A stretch of 64,000 nt of DNA. Source: Sedimentitalea xiamensis (GTDB taxonomy: Bacteria > Pseudomonadota > Alphaproteobacteria > Rhodobacterales > Rhodobacteraceae). Below are positions 35,572 through 44,194 of this stretch, piece after piece. How positions within the stretch are numbered: position 1 is the first letter of the stretch; every line of letters begins with the position of its first letter. The position numbers and the translations under genes are program-made. Below the pieces are notes generated by a model that had not been told where the DNA came from, did not search any database, and was given only the letters and a program-made list of their open reading frames with translations. The stretch is from NCBI RefSeq assembly GCF_030164465.1, contig NZ_JASNJE010000018.1, positions 20,126 through 84,125 of the forward strand. The letters run 5' to 3'.

Positions 35572-36327
35572 TCAGGCCGACGAAAGCCGCCTCACCGACC
35601 ATCGGGAAAGCGCCTCGACGATGACCCAGAGCGCGAGAGACAGTGTGGCAAGCACGAACAGCGCGGCAAACATCAGGGCGGTCTGGCCCCGGCCATTGGC
35701 CATCAACATCAGGTGGCCAAGCCCTTGCGACGAACCGACCCATTCGCCGATCAGAACGGCCAGCGGGCCATAGACCACCGCCAGCCGCAAGCCCGTGATC
35801 AGCCCCGGCACAGCATGGGGCAGGCGCAACAGGAGCGTTTCGCGCCAGCGTTCGGCCCCTGCAAGGTGGGACAGGTCGGCAAGGCCTGTGGGCAGCGCCA
35901 TCAGGCGGTCGAACAAGGCAGAGGCTACCGGGAAATAAGTTACGAGGGCGATGGTCACGATCTTGGACGGCATGCCGTATCCCATCCAGAGCGTGATCAC
36001 CGGCGCCAGCGCAAACACGGGAACCGCTTGCGCCACCACCAGCATGGGGCGCAACAGCCACCGCGCCCGTCGCGACAGCGTCAGCAGCAGGGCCGTCTCC
36101 ACCCCCAACACGATGCCGATGACAAGCCCAAGCCCGAGATTGCCCGCCGACCACAGAGCATTCTCCCAGATCAGTGCGCCATTGTCCCAGAGCGCCTGCG
36201 CGACAAGACCCGGCCCCGGCAGGATAAAGCGCGGCACGCCGGTCAGACCGACCACGGCCTGCCAAAGGGCGATTGCGACCAGAAAAGCTGTCGTGCCACG
36301 CCAGAACCTGCGTCCCACGCTTCGCAT
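35572..36327 (-). CDS. thiX: ABC transporter permease for thiamine precursor (ThiX-like)
   Basis: A 251-aa inner-membrane permease (BPD_transp_1) with about six helices, starting FWRGTTAFLVAIALWQAVVG and including the EAA loop AGAERWRETLLLRLPHAVPG. It belongs to the ThiX/SsuC type that carries pyrimidine precursors of thiamine. ATG 36327 overlaps the ATPase stop by one base (TGATG). It is the last gene of the TPP-riboswitch operon. With the ThiY-like binding protein and ATPase it should import formylaminopyrimidine/HMP, which TenA and ThiD use. Substrate is inferred from gene context. Confidence 0.8.
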   Translation of the reverse strand: MRSVGRRFWRGTTAFLVAIALWQAVVGLTGVPRFILPGPGLVAQALWDNGALIWENALWSAGNLGLGLVIGIVLGVETALLLTLSRRARWLLRPMLVVAQAVPVFALAPVITLWMGYGMPSKIVTIALVTYFPVASALFDRLMALPTGLADLSHLAGAERWRETLLLRLPHAVPGLITGLRLAVVYGPLAVLIGEWVGSSQGLGHLMLMANGRGQTALMFAALFVLATLSLALWVIVEALSRWSVRRLSSA

Positions 36328-37064
36328 CAGGCGGCCCTGGGGGCGCAAAACCGGCGCATCCGCTGCAACAGCGCGGCTTGTGCGGCGAGGGTCGCCGCAG
36401 CTTCGGGTGCGCGGGGCGGGATATCGTCGGGCAAGCCGCATGGCGCGATGCCCTTGCGCGAGACGATCCATGCCCGGTCGGCCAGCCGGATCGCCTCGGC
36501 GGGGTCGTGGGTGATCAGAACCACCGTGCGCCCATGCAGCAGCCGCGCCGCCATGTCCTGCATCCTGTGGCGCGTCAGAACATCCAGCGCCGAGAAGGGT
36601 TCGTCCAGCAGAACGACGGCGCGATCTTCGTAAAGCGTGCGTGCGAGCGCTACGCGCTGACGCTGGCCCGCCGAAAGTTGCGCGGGTTTGCGGGCTGCTC
36701 GGTCTCCCAGGCCGACATCGACAAGCAATCCGCGCGCCAGGTCGCGCTGCGGGCGGTCCCCGCGCAGGCGCGCGCCGATCATGACGTTATCCAGCGCGCT
36801 GGCCCAGGGCAAAAGCTGATCGTCCTGTGCCATCATCGCCACGCGGGGGGCGAGAGGGGCGCCGTCGCTTGCGGCGATCCGCCCGTCCAGCCGGGCCGCG
36901 CAGGGCAGCCCGGCGATCAAGCGCAGCAGCGATGTCTTGCCGACCCCGGACGGGCCCAGAAGCACGCTCCAGCGTTCGGCGGGCAAGGTGAGATCGAAGG
37001 TGTCGATCATCTCTGCGCCTCCGGCCCATAATGCGCCTGACAGGTGAATCGCAGGGGCGGTCAT
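36327..37064 (-). CDS. thiZ: ABC transporter ATP-binding protein for thiamine precursor (ThiZ-like)
   Basis: A 245-aa ATPase. Walker A is GPSGVGKTSLL, the Q-loop AMMAQDDQLLPW, the signature LSAGQRQRVALAR (SAGQ instead of SGGQ), Walker B AVVLLDEPFSALD and the switch His in LITHDPAEA. Relatives are the nitrate/taurine/aliphatic-sulfonate and ThiZ importers. It starts in an ATGA overlap with tenA and overlaps the permease gene, so all three are coupled. The C-terminus is Ala-rich and unconserved. Confidence 0.85.
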   Translation of the reverse strand: MTAPAIHLSGALWAGGAEMIDTFDLTLPAERWSVLLGPSGVGKTSLLRLIAGLPCAARLDGRIAASDGAPLAPRVAMMAQDDQLLPWASALDNVMIGARLRGDRPQRDLARGLLVDVGLGDRAARKPAQLSAGQRQRVALARTLYEDRAVVLLDEPFSALDVLTRHRMQDMAARLLHGRTVVLITHDPAEAIRLADRAWIVSRKGIAPCGLPDDIPPRAPEAAATLAAQAALLQRMRRFCAPRAA

Positions 37065-37744
37065 CGCGGTGCGGGCGCGCTTGCCATGTCCCAGAACCCG
37101 ATCTCAAGGCGCGTCGCAGTGGCGAACCTGGCCTGAAGCGTTTCGGCGCGCGGCAGATCCATCCAGCCCGGCCCCAGACGACGCAGGAGCGCCCCGTCGA
37201 TCAGCGTGCCGACCTCGTGGCACAGCGCCTGATAGTCCGCTCCTGCATATGTCGCGCACCAATCCGCATAGGGTCCGGTGCTGCCTTCCAGCCGCCGTCC
37301 GATCTCGCCATAGCCCAGAACGCAGGGGGCGAGCGCGGCAAGCAGATCGAGGAAATCGCCGGAATAGCCCGCCTCCAGCACATAGCGGGTATAGGCGAGG
37401 TTGCCCGGCGCCTCGGGCGTGGCCTCCAGCGCGGCGCGGTCGATGCCGTGCTTTGAACAGGTCTGCACATGCAGCGGCATTTCCACATGCACCAGCGCGT
37501 GGACCGTGGCGCTGGCTGCGGCCATTTCATCCAGGGTCTCGGCCTTGGCCGCCGCCAGCGCCCAAGCGCGGGCGAAATGGATCAGGAAAACATAGTCCTG
37601 GCGGAGGTAGTGCAGGTAGCTTTGCTGCGGCAGGCTCCCGTCGCGCAGGCCTTCGACGAAGGCGTGATGGGTATAGTCGACCCAAGCCTGTCCCGTGCCC
37701 GCGCGCCACAGGCCGAAGGCGCGCCCATAGTCGGGGCCGGTCAT
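37061..37744 (-). CDS. tenA: Aminopyrimidine aminohydrolase / thiaminase II (TenA)
   Basis: A 227-aa all-helical TenA protein. It shows SYLHYLRQDYVFLIHFARAW, then EMPLHVQTCSKHGID, NLAYTRYVLEAGYSGDF and ALAPCVLGYGEIG. The Cys of LAPCVLGYGEIG is the family nucleophile and the Glu of GYGEIG is near the active site. TenA hydrolyses aminopyrimidines from degraded thiamine to HMP for salvage. It is coupled by ATGA overlaps to thiY upstream (37741-37744) and the ATPase downstream, fitting import plus salvage of base-degraded thiamine. Confidence 0.9.
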   Translation of the reverse strand: MTGPDYGRAFGLWRAGTGQAWVDYTHHAFVEGLRDGSLPQQSYLHYLRQDYVFLIHFARAWALAAAKAETLDEMAAASATVHALVHVEMPLHVQTCSKHGIDRAALEATPEAPGNLAYTRYVLEAGYSGDFLDLLAALAPCVLGYGEIGRRLEGSTGPYADWCATYAGADYQALCHEVGTLIDGALLRRLGPGWMDLPRAETLQARFATATRLEIGFWDMASAPAPR

Positions 37745-38688
37745 TGCGCCGCCTGCGCGGTGACATCGACCACCAGATCGGCTGCGGGAATGGCGGTATT
37801 CACGGCGCCCTGCGCCACCAGAAACGCCTCGAACCGGTCATAGCGCCCGTGATCCACCGCGGCCGGGCGGGTGGCGAAACGCGGCCAGGTATCGCCCCAG
37901 GCGCGGGTGTTCAATTCGTTGCGCAGCTCGGCGCTGGAGGCGAAGAATCTCTCGCCCGCCGCCTCGGGATCGTTCAGTATATCGGCCGTCGCGCGTTCGG
38001 TGGCCAGCAGGAAGCGCGCAATCGTGTCGCGGTCCAGCCCGTCGGCGCGGGCCACGTAGATCAGTTCGTCATAGGAGGGCACACCCTCGGACTCGGGATA
38101 GAAACAACGCCCTTCATGGCCCTCGATCTCCATCTGGTTCAGCTCGAAGTTGCGGAACGCGCCAATCACGCCATCGACCTGTCCGGACATCAGCGCGGGC
38201 GAAATCGACCAGCCGATGTTGATCTGTTCCACGTCACCGACAGACAGGCCGTTGTGGTCCAGCATGGCCGCCAGCAGCATTTCCTGCACACCGGCCACGG
38301 CAAAGCCCACCTTGCGCCCGGCCAGATCCGCAAGCGATTGCACGGGCCCGTCGGCACGCACGACAAGGCAGGTCAGCGGCGTTTCGATCAGGGTGCCGAC
38401 CCGCACCAGATCCAGACCTTCGCGGCGGTTCAGATGCAGTTCGGGTTGATAGCTCACCGCCAGATCGACACGCCCCGCCGCCGCCATGCGCGGCGGATCG
38501 TTGGGATCGGCGGGGGTGACGATCTCGACCTCCAGGCCGGCATCGGCGAAATAACCCATCTCCTCGGCCAGGATGATCGGCCCGTGATCGGGATTGACGA
38601 ACCAATCCAGCATCACTGTCAGCCGGTCCTGGGACAGGACCGGGGTGGCGATGAGGCCAAGGGCGAGGGCGGCGAGAATGTGTTTCAT
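37741..38688 (-). CDS. thiY: Thiamine-precursor substrate-binding protein (ThiY-like, NMT1 family)
   Basis: A 315-aa periplasmic protein of the NMT1/THI5-like family. Residues 1-19 are a signal peptide (ALALGLIATPVLSQD). The mature part reads LTVMLDWFVNPDHGPIILAE, with later ADPNDPPRMAAAGRVDLAVS and GFAVAGVQEMLLAAMLDHNG, the usual features of pyrimidine-precursor binders. It delivers formylaminopyrimidine or HMP to the ThiXZ transporter. The upstream frame continues to 38859 but the signal peptide fixes ATG 38688; AGGTTTTCC precedes it on the plus strand, which reads GGAAAACCT as ribosome site. It starts 25 bp after the thiF stop. Confidence 0.85.
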   Translation of the reverse strand: MKHILAALALGLIATPVLSQDRLTVMLDWFVNPDHGPIILAEEMGYFADAGLEVEIVTPADPNDPPRMAAAGRVDLAVSYQPELHLNRREGLDLVRVGTLIETPLTCLVVRADGPVQSLADLAGRKVGFAVAGVQEMLLAAMLDHNGLSVGDVEQINIGWSISPALMSGQVDGVIGAFRNFELNQMEIEGHEGRCFYPESEGVPSYDELIYVARADGLDRDTIARFLLATERATADILNDPEAAGERFFASSAELRNELNTRAWGDTWPRFATRPAAVDHGRYDRFEAFLVAQGAVNTAIPAADLVVDVTAQAAQ

Positions 38689-38713
38689 GGAAAACCTCCA
38701 GGTCTGATCGGGT

Positions 38714-39676
38714 TCAACAGTCGGGGAGCGCGACAAGCGCGATGTCTCCGTCCCAGCGATGGCGCAGGGCGGTGGCGGCGTGATAGGCGCGCAGACCGGT
38801 CCGGCAGGCCAGCACGACGCGCGCGCCGTCGTCGGGCAGCGCCAGCTCGGAAAGCGCATCGGACGACAGATGCAGCGCGGCGTCCCGAAACGGGGCCGGG
38901 GCCTCGGAGCGCAGGTCGATCACGAGATCGGAGGGCGTGATCTGACCGGTGGCGATAAAGCGGGCGGGGGAGGCCGGTTCGGGTGCCGCGTCGAAGCGAA
39001 AGCCGGACATGCGCCAGTTTGTGGCATCCCAGACCATCATCTGCCCCAGGGGCGAGGGAGCTAATTCCAGCAGGATTGCCAGCGCCATCTGCGCCTGCAT
39101 GGCCCCCATTGCCGCCACCACCGGGCCGAGCACACCGGCGGTGGCGCAGGTCGTGGCGGTTTGCGGCAGATCGGGAAACACCGCCCGCAGGGATGGCGCC
39201 GTGGCGCAGAAGCCGCCGACATAGCCCGACAGCCCCAGTGCAGAGGCGGACACCAGCGGTTTTCCTGCAGCAAGAGCCATATCGGACAGGGTGAAACTGG
39301 CTGCGAAGGTATCGGCGCAATCCAGCACGACATCCGCGTGCTCCACCAGGGCAGGTGCATTGGCGGGCGTCAGCCACGCGCATTCGGCAGTCACCGACAC
39401 CTCGGGGTTCAGCGCGGCCAGGGCCTCTGCGGCGGCCTCTACCTTGGGGCGTCCGATATCCTTCATTTTGTAAAGCGGCTGGCGGTGGAGATTGCTTTCG
39501 GCCACCGTGTCGCCGTCGATCAGGGTGATCGCGCCCACGCCTGCGCCCGCAAGGTATTGCAGCACCGGCACGCCCAGGGCCCCGGCACCCACCACCAGAA
39601 CATGCGCCGCGCGAAGCCGTGCCTGCCCGGCATCGCCGACCTGGCGCAGGGCGATCTGGCGAGCATAGCGGCTCAT
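38714..39676 (-). CDS. thiF: ThiF/MoeB-like adenylyltransferase with C-terminal rhodanese-like domain
   Basis: A 320-aa E1-like enzyme that adenylates the C-terminus of ThiS. The Rossmann motif is VLVVGAGALGVPVLQYLAG, with the ATP-binding IDGDTVAESNLHRQ and VLDCADTFAASF blocks. The CxxC zinc pair usual near the middle of MoeB/ThiF is missing its first half (SLRAVFPDLP instead of YRCLFP), while TTCATAGVLG is kept. The C-terminus (about 250-320) is a small rhodanese-like domain ending ACRTGLRAYHAAT with an active-site-type Cys, which may supply sulfur. It sits in an ATGA overlap with thiE. Confidence 0.82.
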   Translation of the reverse strand: MSRYARQIALRQVGDAGQARLRAAHVLVVGAGALGVPVLQYLAGAGVGAITLIDGDTVAESNLHRQPLYKMKDIGRPKVEAAAEALAALNPEVSVTAECAWLTPANAPALVEHADVVLDCADTFAASFTLSDMALAAGKPLVSASALGLSGYVGGFCATAPSLRAVFPDLPQTATTCATAGVLGPVVAAMGAMQAQMALAILLELAPSPLGQMMVWDATNWRMSGFRFDAAPEPASPARFIATGQITPSDLVIDLRSEAPAPFRDAALHLSSDALSELALPDDGARVVLACRTGLRAYHAATALRHRWDGDIALVALPDC

Positions 39677-40269
39677 GCGGTCACCTTCAGCCAATCGCCG
39701 AGGCGGGCCTCGGGATCGGCGTTCAGGGTGATGTCGGTGACGGCCGCCACCGTATCGGCCCCCGCCGCAAAAGCCCCCGGCGCCCGTGCGACGGTCATGC
39801 CGCCGATCGCGCACAGCGGGATATCCCCGATCACGCCCTTCCATTCCGTCAGCCGGTCAATCCCCTGCTCGGTCCATTTCATCTTTTTCAGGATGGTCGG
39901 ATAGATCGGTCCAAGCGCGATGTAGTCCGGGGCCAGCGTCAATGCGCGGTCCAGCTCGGCGCGATCATGGGTTGAAACACCCAGCTTCAGCCCCGCGCGC
40001 CGGATCGCGGGAATATCGGCAACATCCAGATCCTCCTGGCCCAGATGCAGCCAGTCCGCACCCAGGTCGATTGCCAGTTGCCAATGATCGTTGACGACGA
40101 GCGCGGCGCCGTGACTGCGGCAGAGCTCCAGCGCCGCGGATATTTCGGCGCGCAGGCTCTGCTCCGGCCGGTCCTTGATCCGCAATTGCACGAGCCGCAC
40201 GCCAAGGGGCACTGCGCGCGCCACCCAATCCGCGCTGTCGAAAATCGGATAGAAACGTGGCAGCGTCAT
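39673..40269 (-). CDS. thiE: Thiamine phosphate synthase (ThiE)
   Basis: A 198-aa TIM-barrel enzyme that joins HMP-PP and thiazole phosphate. Visible blocks are [60 protein letters not shown] and [10 protein letters not shown]. Compared with E. coli ThiE it is slightly short (198 vs ~211 aa). ATG 40269 is preferred over 40275 because AAGG lies about nine bases before it, and because it makes the same ATGA overlap with thiG as seen through the operon. A longer frame reaching 41094 runs inside thiG and is not real. Confidence 0.88.
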   Translation of the reverse strand: MTLPRFYPIFDSADWVARAVPLGVRLVQLRIKDRPEQSLRAEISAALELCRSHGAALVVNDHWQLAIDLGADWLHLGQEDLDVADIPAIRRAGLKLGVSTHDRAELDRALTLAPDYIALGPIYPTILKKMKWTEQGIDRLTEWKGVIGDIPLCAIGGMTVARAPGAFAAGADTVAAVTDITLNADPEARLGDWLKVTA

Positions 40270-41027
40270 AGCCATGCCTTCCCGATCAGGGGTGTCGAGG
40301 GGGCGGCCATGTCGCGCACCCCCATCGGGCCGGATGCGGCCGCCAAGGCCCCTGCCTGCGCCCCCAGCGCAAAGGCGCGCGCCATGGCGGCGGGGTCGTC
40401 CGCCTCGGCCACGGCGGTGTTCAGCAAGACGGCATCGAACCCCATCTCCATCGCCCGGGCGGCGTGGCTGGGCAGGCCAAGGCCCGCGTCGATGACCATG
40501 GCCACATCGGGAAAGGCCGCGCGCAGGGTGCGCAAGCCATGGATGTTGTTCAGCCCCATGCCCGACCCGATCGGGGCGCCCCAGGGCATGAGCACGCGGC
40601 AGCCGGCCTCGACCAGCCGCGCGGCCAGCACCTGGTCCTCGGTCGTGTAGGGGAACACCTTGAACCCGTCGGCGCACAGCGCCTCCGCCGCCTCCAGCAG
40701 GCCGAAGGGATCGGGTTGCAGTGTGTCGGCATGGCCGATCACCTCCAGCTTGATCCAATCGGTCCGGAAATATTCGCGCGCCATCTGCGCGGTCGTGATT
40801 GCTTCGCGTGCGGAATGGCAGCCGGCGGTATTGGGCAGCAGATGCACGCCAAGCCCGCGCACCATGTCCCAGAAAGCCTGGCCCGCGCCCTGTTCGCGGC
40901 GCAGGGACACCGTGGCAACCGATGCGCCGCTGCTGCGAAAGGCGGCCTCCATCGTTGCGGGCGAGGGGTAACGCGCCGTGCCCAGCATCATCGGTGTCTG
41001 CAACGTCACGCCATAGAAATCGCGCAT
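40266..41027 (-). CDS. thiG: Thiazole synthase (ThiG)
   Basis: A 253-aa TIM-barrel enzyme that builds the thiazole ring from deoxyxylulose phosphate, dehydroglycine and ThiS-thiocarboxylate. Landmarks are [35 protein letters not shown], the Schiff-base Lys in [19 protein letters not shown]-type ([15 protein letters not shown]) and [13 protein letters not shown]. The length is normal. It lies between thiS (3 bp upstream) and thiE. The dehydroglycine is expected from ThiO, encoded two genes upstream, which is the aerobic route. Confidence 0.92.
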   Translation of the reverse strand: MRDFYGVTLQTPMMLGTARYPSPATMEAAFRSSGASVATVSLRREQGAGQAFWDMVRGLGVHLLPNTAGCHSAREAITTAQMAREYFRTDWIKLEVIGHADTLQPDPFGLLEAAEALCADGFKVFPYTTEDQVLAARLVEAGCRVLMPWGAPIGSGMGLNNIHGLRTLRAAFPDVAMVIDAGLGLPSHAARAMEMGFDAVLLNTAVAEADDPAAMARAFALGAQAGALAAASGPMGVRDMAAPSTPLIGKAWL

Positions 41028-41030
41028 CGC

Positions 41031-41228
41031 TCAGCCCCCCTGCATCGCGGTCAGAACCTCGAGCCTGTCGCCGGGCGCTAGGGGCGTGTCGCACCGCGCC
41101 GCCGCAGGCACAAAAGTGCCGTTCAGCGCAGTGGCCACGCGGAGGTCGCTCCAGCCCAGTTCGGTCAAGGCTTTGGCCAGATCCGTGGCGGCGATGTCGC
41201 GCGGCTCGCCATTCACTTCAATCTTCAT
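41031..41228 (-). CDS. thiS: Sulfur carrier protein ThiS
   Basis: A 65-aa ubiquitin-fold protein (MKIEVNGEPRDI, GWSDLRVATALNGTFVP, ending LTAMQGG). The terminal Gly-Gly is the site adenylated by ThiF and loaded with sulfur for ThiG. It overlaps the end of thiO by 11 bp, so it is translationally coupled. Confidence 0.92.
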   Translation of the reverse strand: MKIEVNGEPRDIAATDLAKALTELGWSDLRVATALNGTFVPAAARCDTPLAPGDRLEVLTAMQGG

Positions 41229-42198
41229 GGAAAAGATCCCCCGTTTTGCCTGTGGAAAGAAATTCGGCGGCCTGTTCGGCCAGCGCCGGAGCCATTAGAA
41301 AACCGTGCCGAAATAACCCGTTGAGATGCAGGATGCGCCCGCGCCGGACCACCCGCGGTACATTGTCGGCAAAGGCGGGGCGCAGGTCCGCGCCCATTTC
41401 GAGAATTTCGGCCTCGGCGAAACGGGGGTCGAGCGCATAGGCCGCCGAAAGCAATTCCAGCGCCGAGCGTGCGGTCACGCCGCCGCGTGCCCCGGTTTCG
41501 ATCTGGGTCGCGCCCAGCATGAACCGACCGCCCGCGCGCGGCACGACATAAAGCGGATGGCGCGGATGCAGCAACCGGATGGGGCGCGTCAGCGTGATTT
41601 CATCCGTGCGCAGCACGATCATTTCGCCGCGCACTCCGCGCAACCCCGCCAGATCGCGCCGCGCGGCCAGCCCGCGACAGTCGATCACCGGGCCATCCAG
41701 CCCGCTCGGCTCGGCCATGCCGGTTTCAACCGTGACGCCCGATGTGGCGAGCGCCTCCACCAGATCGGCCAAAGCCTGCCGCGGATCGAGATGGGCTTCA
41801 TCGGTAAAGAAAAGCCCGCGCCGATGTCGTCCGCCCAGATCGGGTTCAAGCGCCGTGATGGCATCCGGGTCGCAGGTCACATGCCCCTCGGTGCGCGCGG
41901 CAAACCGGTCCAGTTCGGCCCGGTCGCGCTCGGGCGCCAGAACAAGCGTGCCCTGTTCATGAAGTTCCGTCACCTGCCTCCAGAGCGCCGCCGCCTTGCG
42001 CCCATGCGCCACGATCAATGGCTCGGCCAGGGCGCCTTCGCATTCGGGCGCCAACATGCCCCCCGCCCACCACGAACAGCCATGCGGGCCGGGCGCGCCT
42101 GTCCGGTCGATCAGCCGGGGGCGCAGGCCGCGCGCAAGGCAGGATCGCGCCGCCCAGAGTCCCGCGACACCCGCGCCGATGATCGTGACATCAGACAT
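41218..42198 (-). CDS. thiO: Glycine oxidase ThiO
   Basis: A 326-aa FAD-dependent oxidase of the DAO family. It begins MSDVTIIGAGVAGLWAARSC (FAD dinucleotide motif), then CSWWAGGMLAPECE (flavin contact), HLDPRQALADL, YVVPRAGGRFMLGATQIE and the C-terminal GLFRHGFLMAPALAEQ. It oxidises glycine to iminoacetate for ThiG, with O2 as acceptor. ATG 42198 starts inside the last codons of thiD (8-bp overlap); the longer frame from 42243 adds 15 unconserved residues. Confidence 0.85.
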   Translation of the reverse strand: MSDVTIIGAGVAGLWAARSCLARGLRPRLIDRTGAPGPHGCSWWAGGMLAPECEGALAEPLIVAHGRKAAALWRQVTELHEQGTLVLAPERDRAELDRFAARTEGHVTCDPDAITALEPDLGGRHRRGLFFTDEAHLDPRQALADLVEALATSGVTVETGMAEPSGLDGPVIDCRGLAARRDLAGLRGVRGEMIVLRTDEITLTRPIRLLHPRHPLYVVPRAGGRFMLGATQIETGARGGVTARSALELLSAAYALDPRFAEAEILEMGADLRPAFADNVPRVVRRGRILHLNGLFRHGFLMAPALAEQAAEFLSTGKTGDLFHED

Positions 42199-42994
42199 TG
42201 CGCCAGACCGCATGGAAGTGATGGACCGGTCCATGCCCGGCACCGATGTTCAGGCGGTCAGCGGCGGCAATTGCCGCTTGCAGATAGCTGTGGGCGGCGC
42301 GCACGGCTTCCGGCAGGGCGAGGCCCAGTGCCAGTCCCGCCGCGATGGCCGCAGACAGGGTGCATCCCGTGCCATGGGTGTTTGTTGTAGCAATGCGGCG
42401 CGCCGACAGTCTGAGAACGTCATCCGGCGTGACCAGAAGATCAACGCAGTCTGCGCCCGAACCATGCCCGCCCTTCATCAACACTGCCCGCGGCCCCAGC
42501 GCCAACAACGCGCGGCCCTGCTCCAGCATCGTAGCCTCGTCCCCGGCCTCGGGCGCGTCCAACAGGCGCGCGGCTTCGGGCAGGTTGGGGGTCAGGACAT
42601 CCGCCAATGGCAGCATCTTCGCGCGCAACACCGCCACGGCGTCATCGGCCAGCAATGTATCGCCTGACTTCGCAATCATGACTGGATCAAGCACCACCGG
42701 CGCCATGCAGCGCGCCAGACCCTGGGCCACGGCGTTGATACTGTCGGGCCCGCCCAACATGCCGATCTTCACCGCCCCGATTTCAAGATCATCGAACACG
42801 GCCGCCATCTGTGCCCGGATCATCGCCGGGGTGACCGGCTCCACGGCCGTGACCGCGCGGGTGTTTTGTGCCGTGATCGCGGTGAGCACGCTTGCCCCGT
42901 AAACATTCAGGGCGCTGAAGGTCTTGAGGTCGGCCTGAATCCCGGCCCCGCCACCGCTGTCGGAGCCCGCTATGGTCAATGCTTGAAACGCCAT
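42191..42994 (-). CDS. thiD: HMP/HMP-P kinase ThiD
   Basis: A 267-aa ribokinase-fold enzyme that phosphorylates hydroxymethylpyrimidine to HMP-PP. It reads ALTIAGSDSGGGAGIQADLK, then KIGMLGGPDSI, VLDPVMIAKSGDTLL, DVLTPNLPEA, VLMKGGHG and NTHGTGCTLSAAI, where the Asp/GTGC loop holds the catalytic base. It is the first gene after the TPP riboswitch. ATG 42994 is chosen because GGGGGCGC sits just upstream; 43006 would add four residues with a weaker site. Confidence 0.92.
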   Translation of the reverse strand: MAFQALTIAGSDSGGGAGIQADLKTFSALNVYGASVLTAITAQNTRAVTAVEPVTPAMIRAQMAAVFDDLEIGAVKIGMLGGPDSINAVAQGLARCMAPVVLDPVMIAKSGDTLLADDAVAVLRAKMLPLADVLTPNLPEAARLLDAPEAGDEATMLEQGRALLALGPRAVLMKGGHGSGADCVDLLVTPDDVLRLSARRIATTNTHGTGCTLSAAIAAGLALGLALPEAVRAAHSYLQAAIAAADRLNIGAGHGPVHHFHAVWRNV

Positions 42995-43071
42995 GCGCGC
43001 CCCCATTCAAAAAAGGGCCAATGGCGTGGGGGGGTACGGAAAAGCTTAAGTGGCGCGTGCCAAGCCTGTCT

Positions 43072-43152
43072 TCCGTTCCCTACGCCGGTATGACCCGGAT
43101 CAGGTTCGATGGGTCGGCTTTCGCCTCTCAGCCATGACGGCACCCCAACGGA
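43072..43152 (-). ncRNA. TPP riboswitch (THI element)
   Basis: Read on the minus strand this gives ggggtgcc at the 5' end, the signature CTGAGAGG, and then ACCTGATCCGGGTCAT with a closing CGGCGTAGGGA. These are the conserved helices and pyrimidine/pyrophosphate-sensor loops of the TPP riboswitch. It lies about 80 bases before the thiD start and so controls the ten-gene thi operon down to 35572. In alphaproteobacteria it usually blocks translation or transcription when thiamine diphosphate is plentiful. Confidence 0.93.
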
Positions 43153-43160
43153 TTGGGTCA

Positions 43161-43189
43161 TGGCTATTTGCTAGCGAACCACGAGTCAA
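43161..43189 (-). promoter_or_regulatory. Candidate promoter of the thi operon
   Basis: On the minus strand TTGACT (-35, 43184-43189) and TAGCCA (-10, 43161-43166) are separated by 17 bp, placing transcription start just upstream of the riboswitch. The -35 box matches five of six consensus bases, the -10 box fewer. Confidence 0.5.
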
Positions 43190-43229
43190 CCAGATTGCCT
43201 GCGAGAGCATATCGAGTGACGGAGAAGGT

Positions 43230-43262
43230 GATGTCACAGGAACTTGGCTTGAGGCGGGCAGC
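43230..43262 (+). repeat. Solo IS6-family left terminal repeat
   Basis: The 18 bases ttggcttgaggcgggcag (43244-43261) are identical to the left end region of the IS6 relic at 11784-11801, and the preceding tgtcacaggaac aligns with tgtcagaaggat of that end. The similarity stops after position 43262. No transposase sequence follows, so it is a lone end left by deletion. Confidence 0.7.
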
Positions 43263-43353
43263 ACGGCCCTTGACCATGATACTGATGGGCTTCGTCGTCG
43301 TCGCTATCACCGGCCTGCCGCCTTTCCCGGCTTCTGGGCAAAATGGGAGCTGA

Positions 43354-43856
43354 TCATGCAGTTGGCCGGCCGCCGCGCGGGGCTGTCCGGCCGGAGGCGG
43401 CAGCAACGGCCTGACTTCTGATATTGGACGTTAGTGCGGCCAAGGCCTTCGCGACCGGGGTCTGCGGCGTCGACAAATCCTCATCGTCTTCGCCGTCGCC
43501 TTCCTCAGGGTCCTCTTCTGGAGCGAGCGTATCGAGAAAGCGTGCGAAGTCGGTCGGCAGCCCGCGATCATGGTTGAGCCGGAAATTGATGTGACGGCGG
43601 ATGCGTTCGTCTGACTCGGTCCGCAAGGTCGACAGTGGTCCTTGGACAGATCCAATGAAGCGGACAAGTTCGAGGAGGGCACTGGCAATGGTAAGCCGCT
43701 GTAGACGGCCGAGTAGGGCTTCAGCTTCATTGCCGATACGAGCAACATCCGCGCGCTTGGATTTTTTCAATGTCTCGGCGGCGGCGGTGAGGTCGGACCA
43801 GAACTCCGCAAGCTGCCATTCGTCGAAGTCAAGGAACCAATCGGTCTGCGCGGTTA
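43354..43856 (-). pseudogene. C-terminal fragment of an unrecognised protein
   Basis: A minus-strand frame without a proper start runs from about 43856 (just at the hsdM junction) to the stop at 43354. It reads TDWFLDFDEWQLAEFWSDLT, then GNEAEALLGRLQRLTIASAL and FINFRLNHDRG-like text, with an acidic patch near the end (PEEDPEEGDGEDDEDLS). I do not recognise the family. Coding character looks real (consistent codon use, helical segments). The best explanation is the tail of a gene whose N-terminus was lost when it was joined to an hsdM start. Confidence 0.45.
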
Positions 43857-43988
43857 TTTGTCGGAGACATATTTGATGAATAGCATGAATAGGACATAGT
43901 CTTTGTATTGGCTGGCATCCATGCCTCCGCGCAATTCATCACAAGATGCCCAAAGTGATGAATAGAGGTCTGATTTCTCAACTGCCAT
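43854..43988 (-). pseudogene. hsdM: Type I restriction-modification methylase HsdM, N-terminal fragment
   Basis: ATG 43988 opens 44 codons: MAVEKSDLYSSLWASCDELR, then GMDASQYKDYVLFMLFIKYV and a stop at SDK. This is the exact N-terminus of HsdM-type adenine methylases, which continue SDKYAGDP. The break falls at the Lys codon, where another sequence is fused. Catalytic motifs (NPPY) are absent, and no hsdS or hsdR gene is present. Confidence 0.85.
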
Positions 43989-44194
43989 TGTGTGTTTTCG
44001 GCCCGATATTGTCGAAGGTTGCCAAGGTGGCCCTTCGGTATGATTTGATTTTCCGGACCAGAGTAGCGATCTGAAGGGACGTCTGCCAGAGCCAACTGCC
44101 AATAGGTTCCAGGCGCTTATGTTGCTAGAGCGCAGCAGCGGCTAGAAGTGCGTGCCGCCGCCCCCAAAAACAGCGTCTTGTCGGTTCCACTCAA

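Noticed and set aside
39673..41094. Single 473-codon frame covering thiE and thiG
   Set aside because: Only its last 198 codons match ThiE; the upstream part runs antiparallel in frame to the genuine thiG coding sequence and lacks family text.
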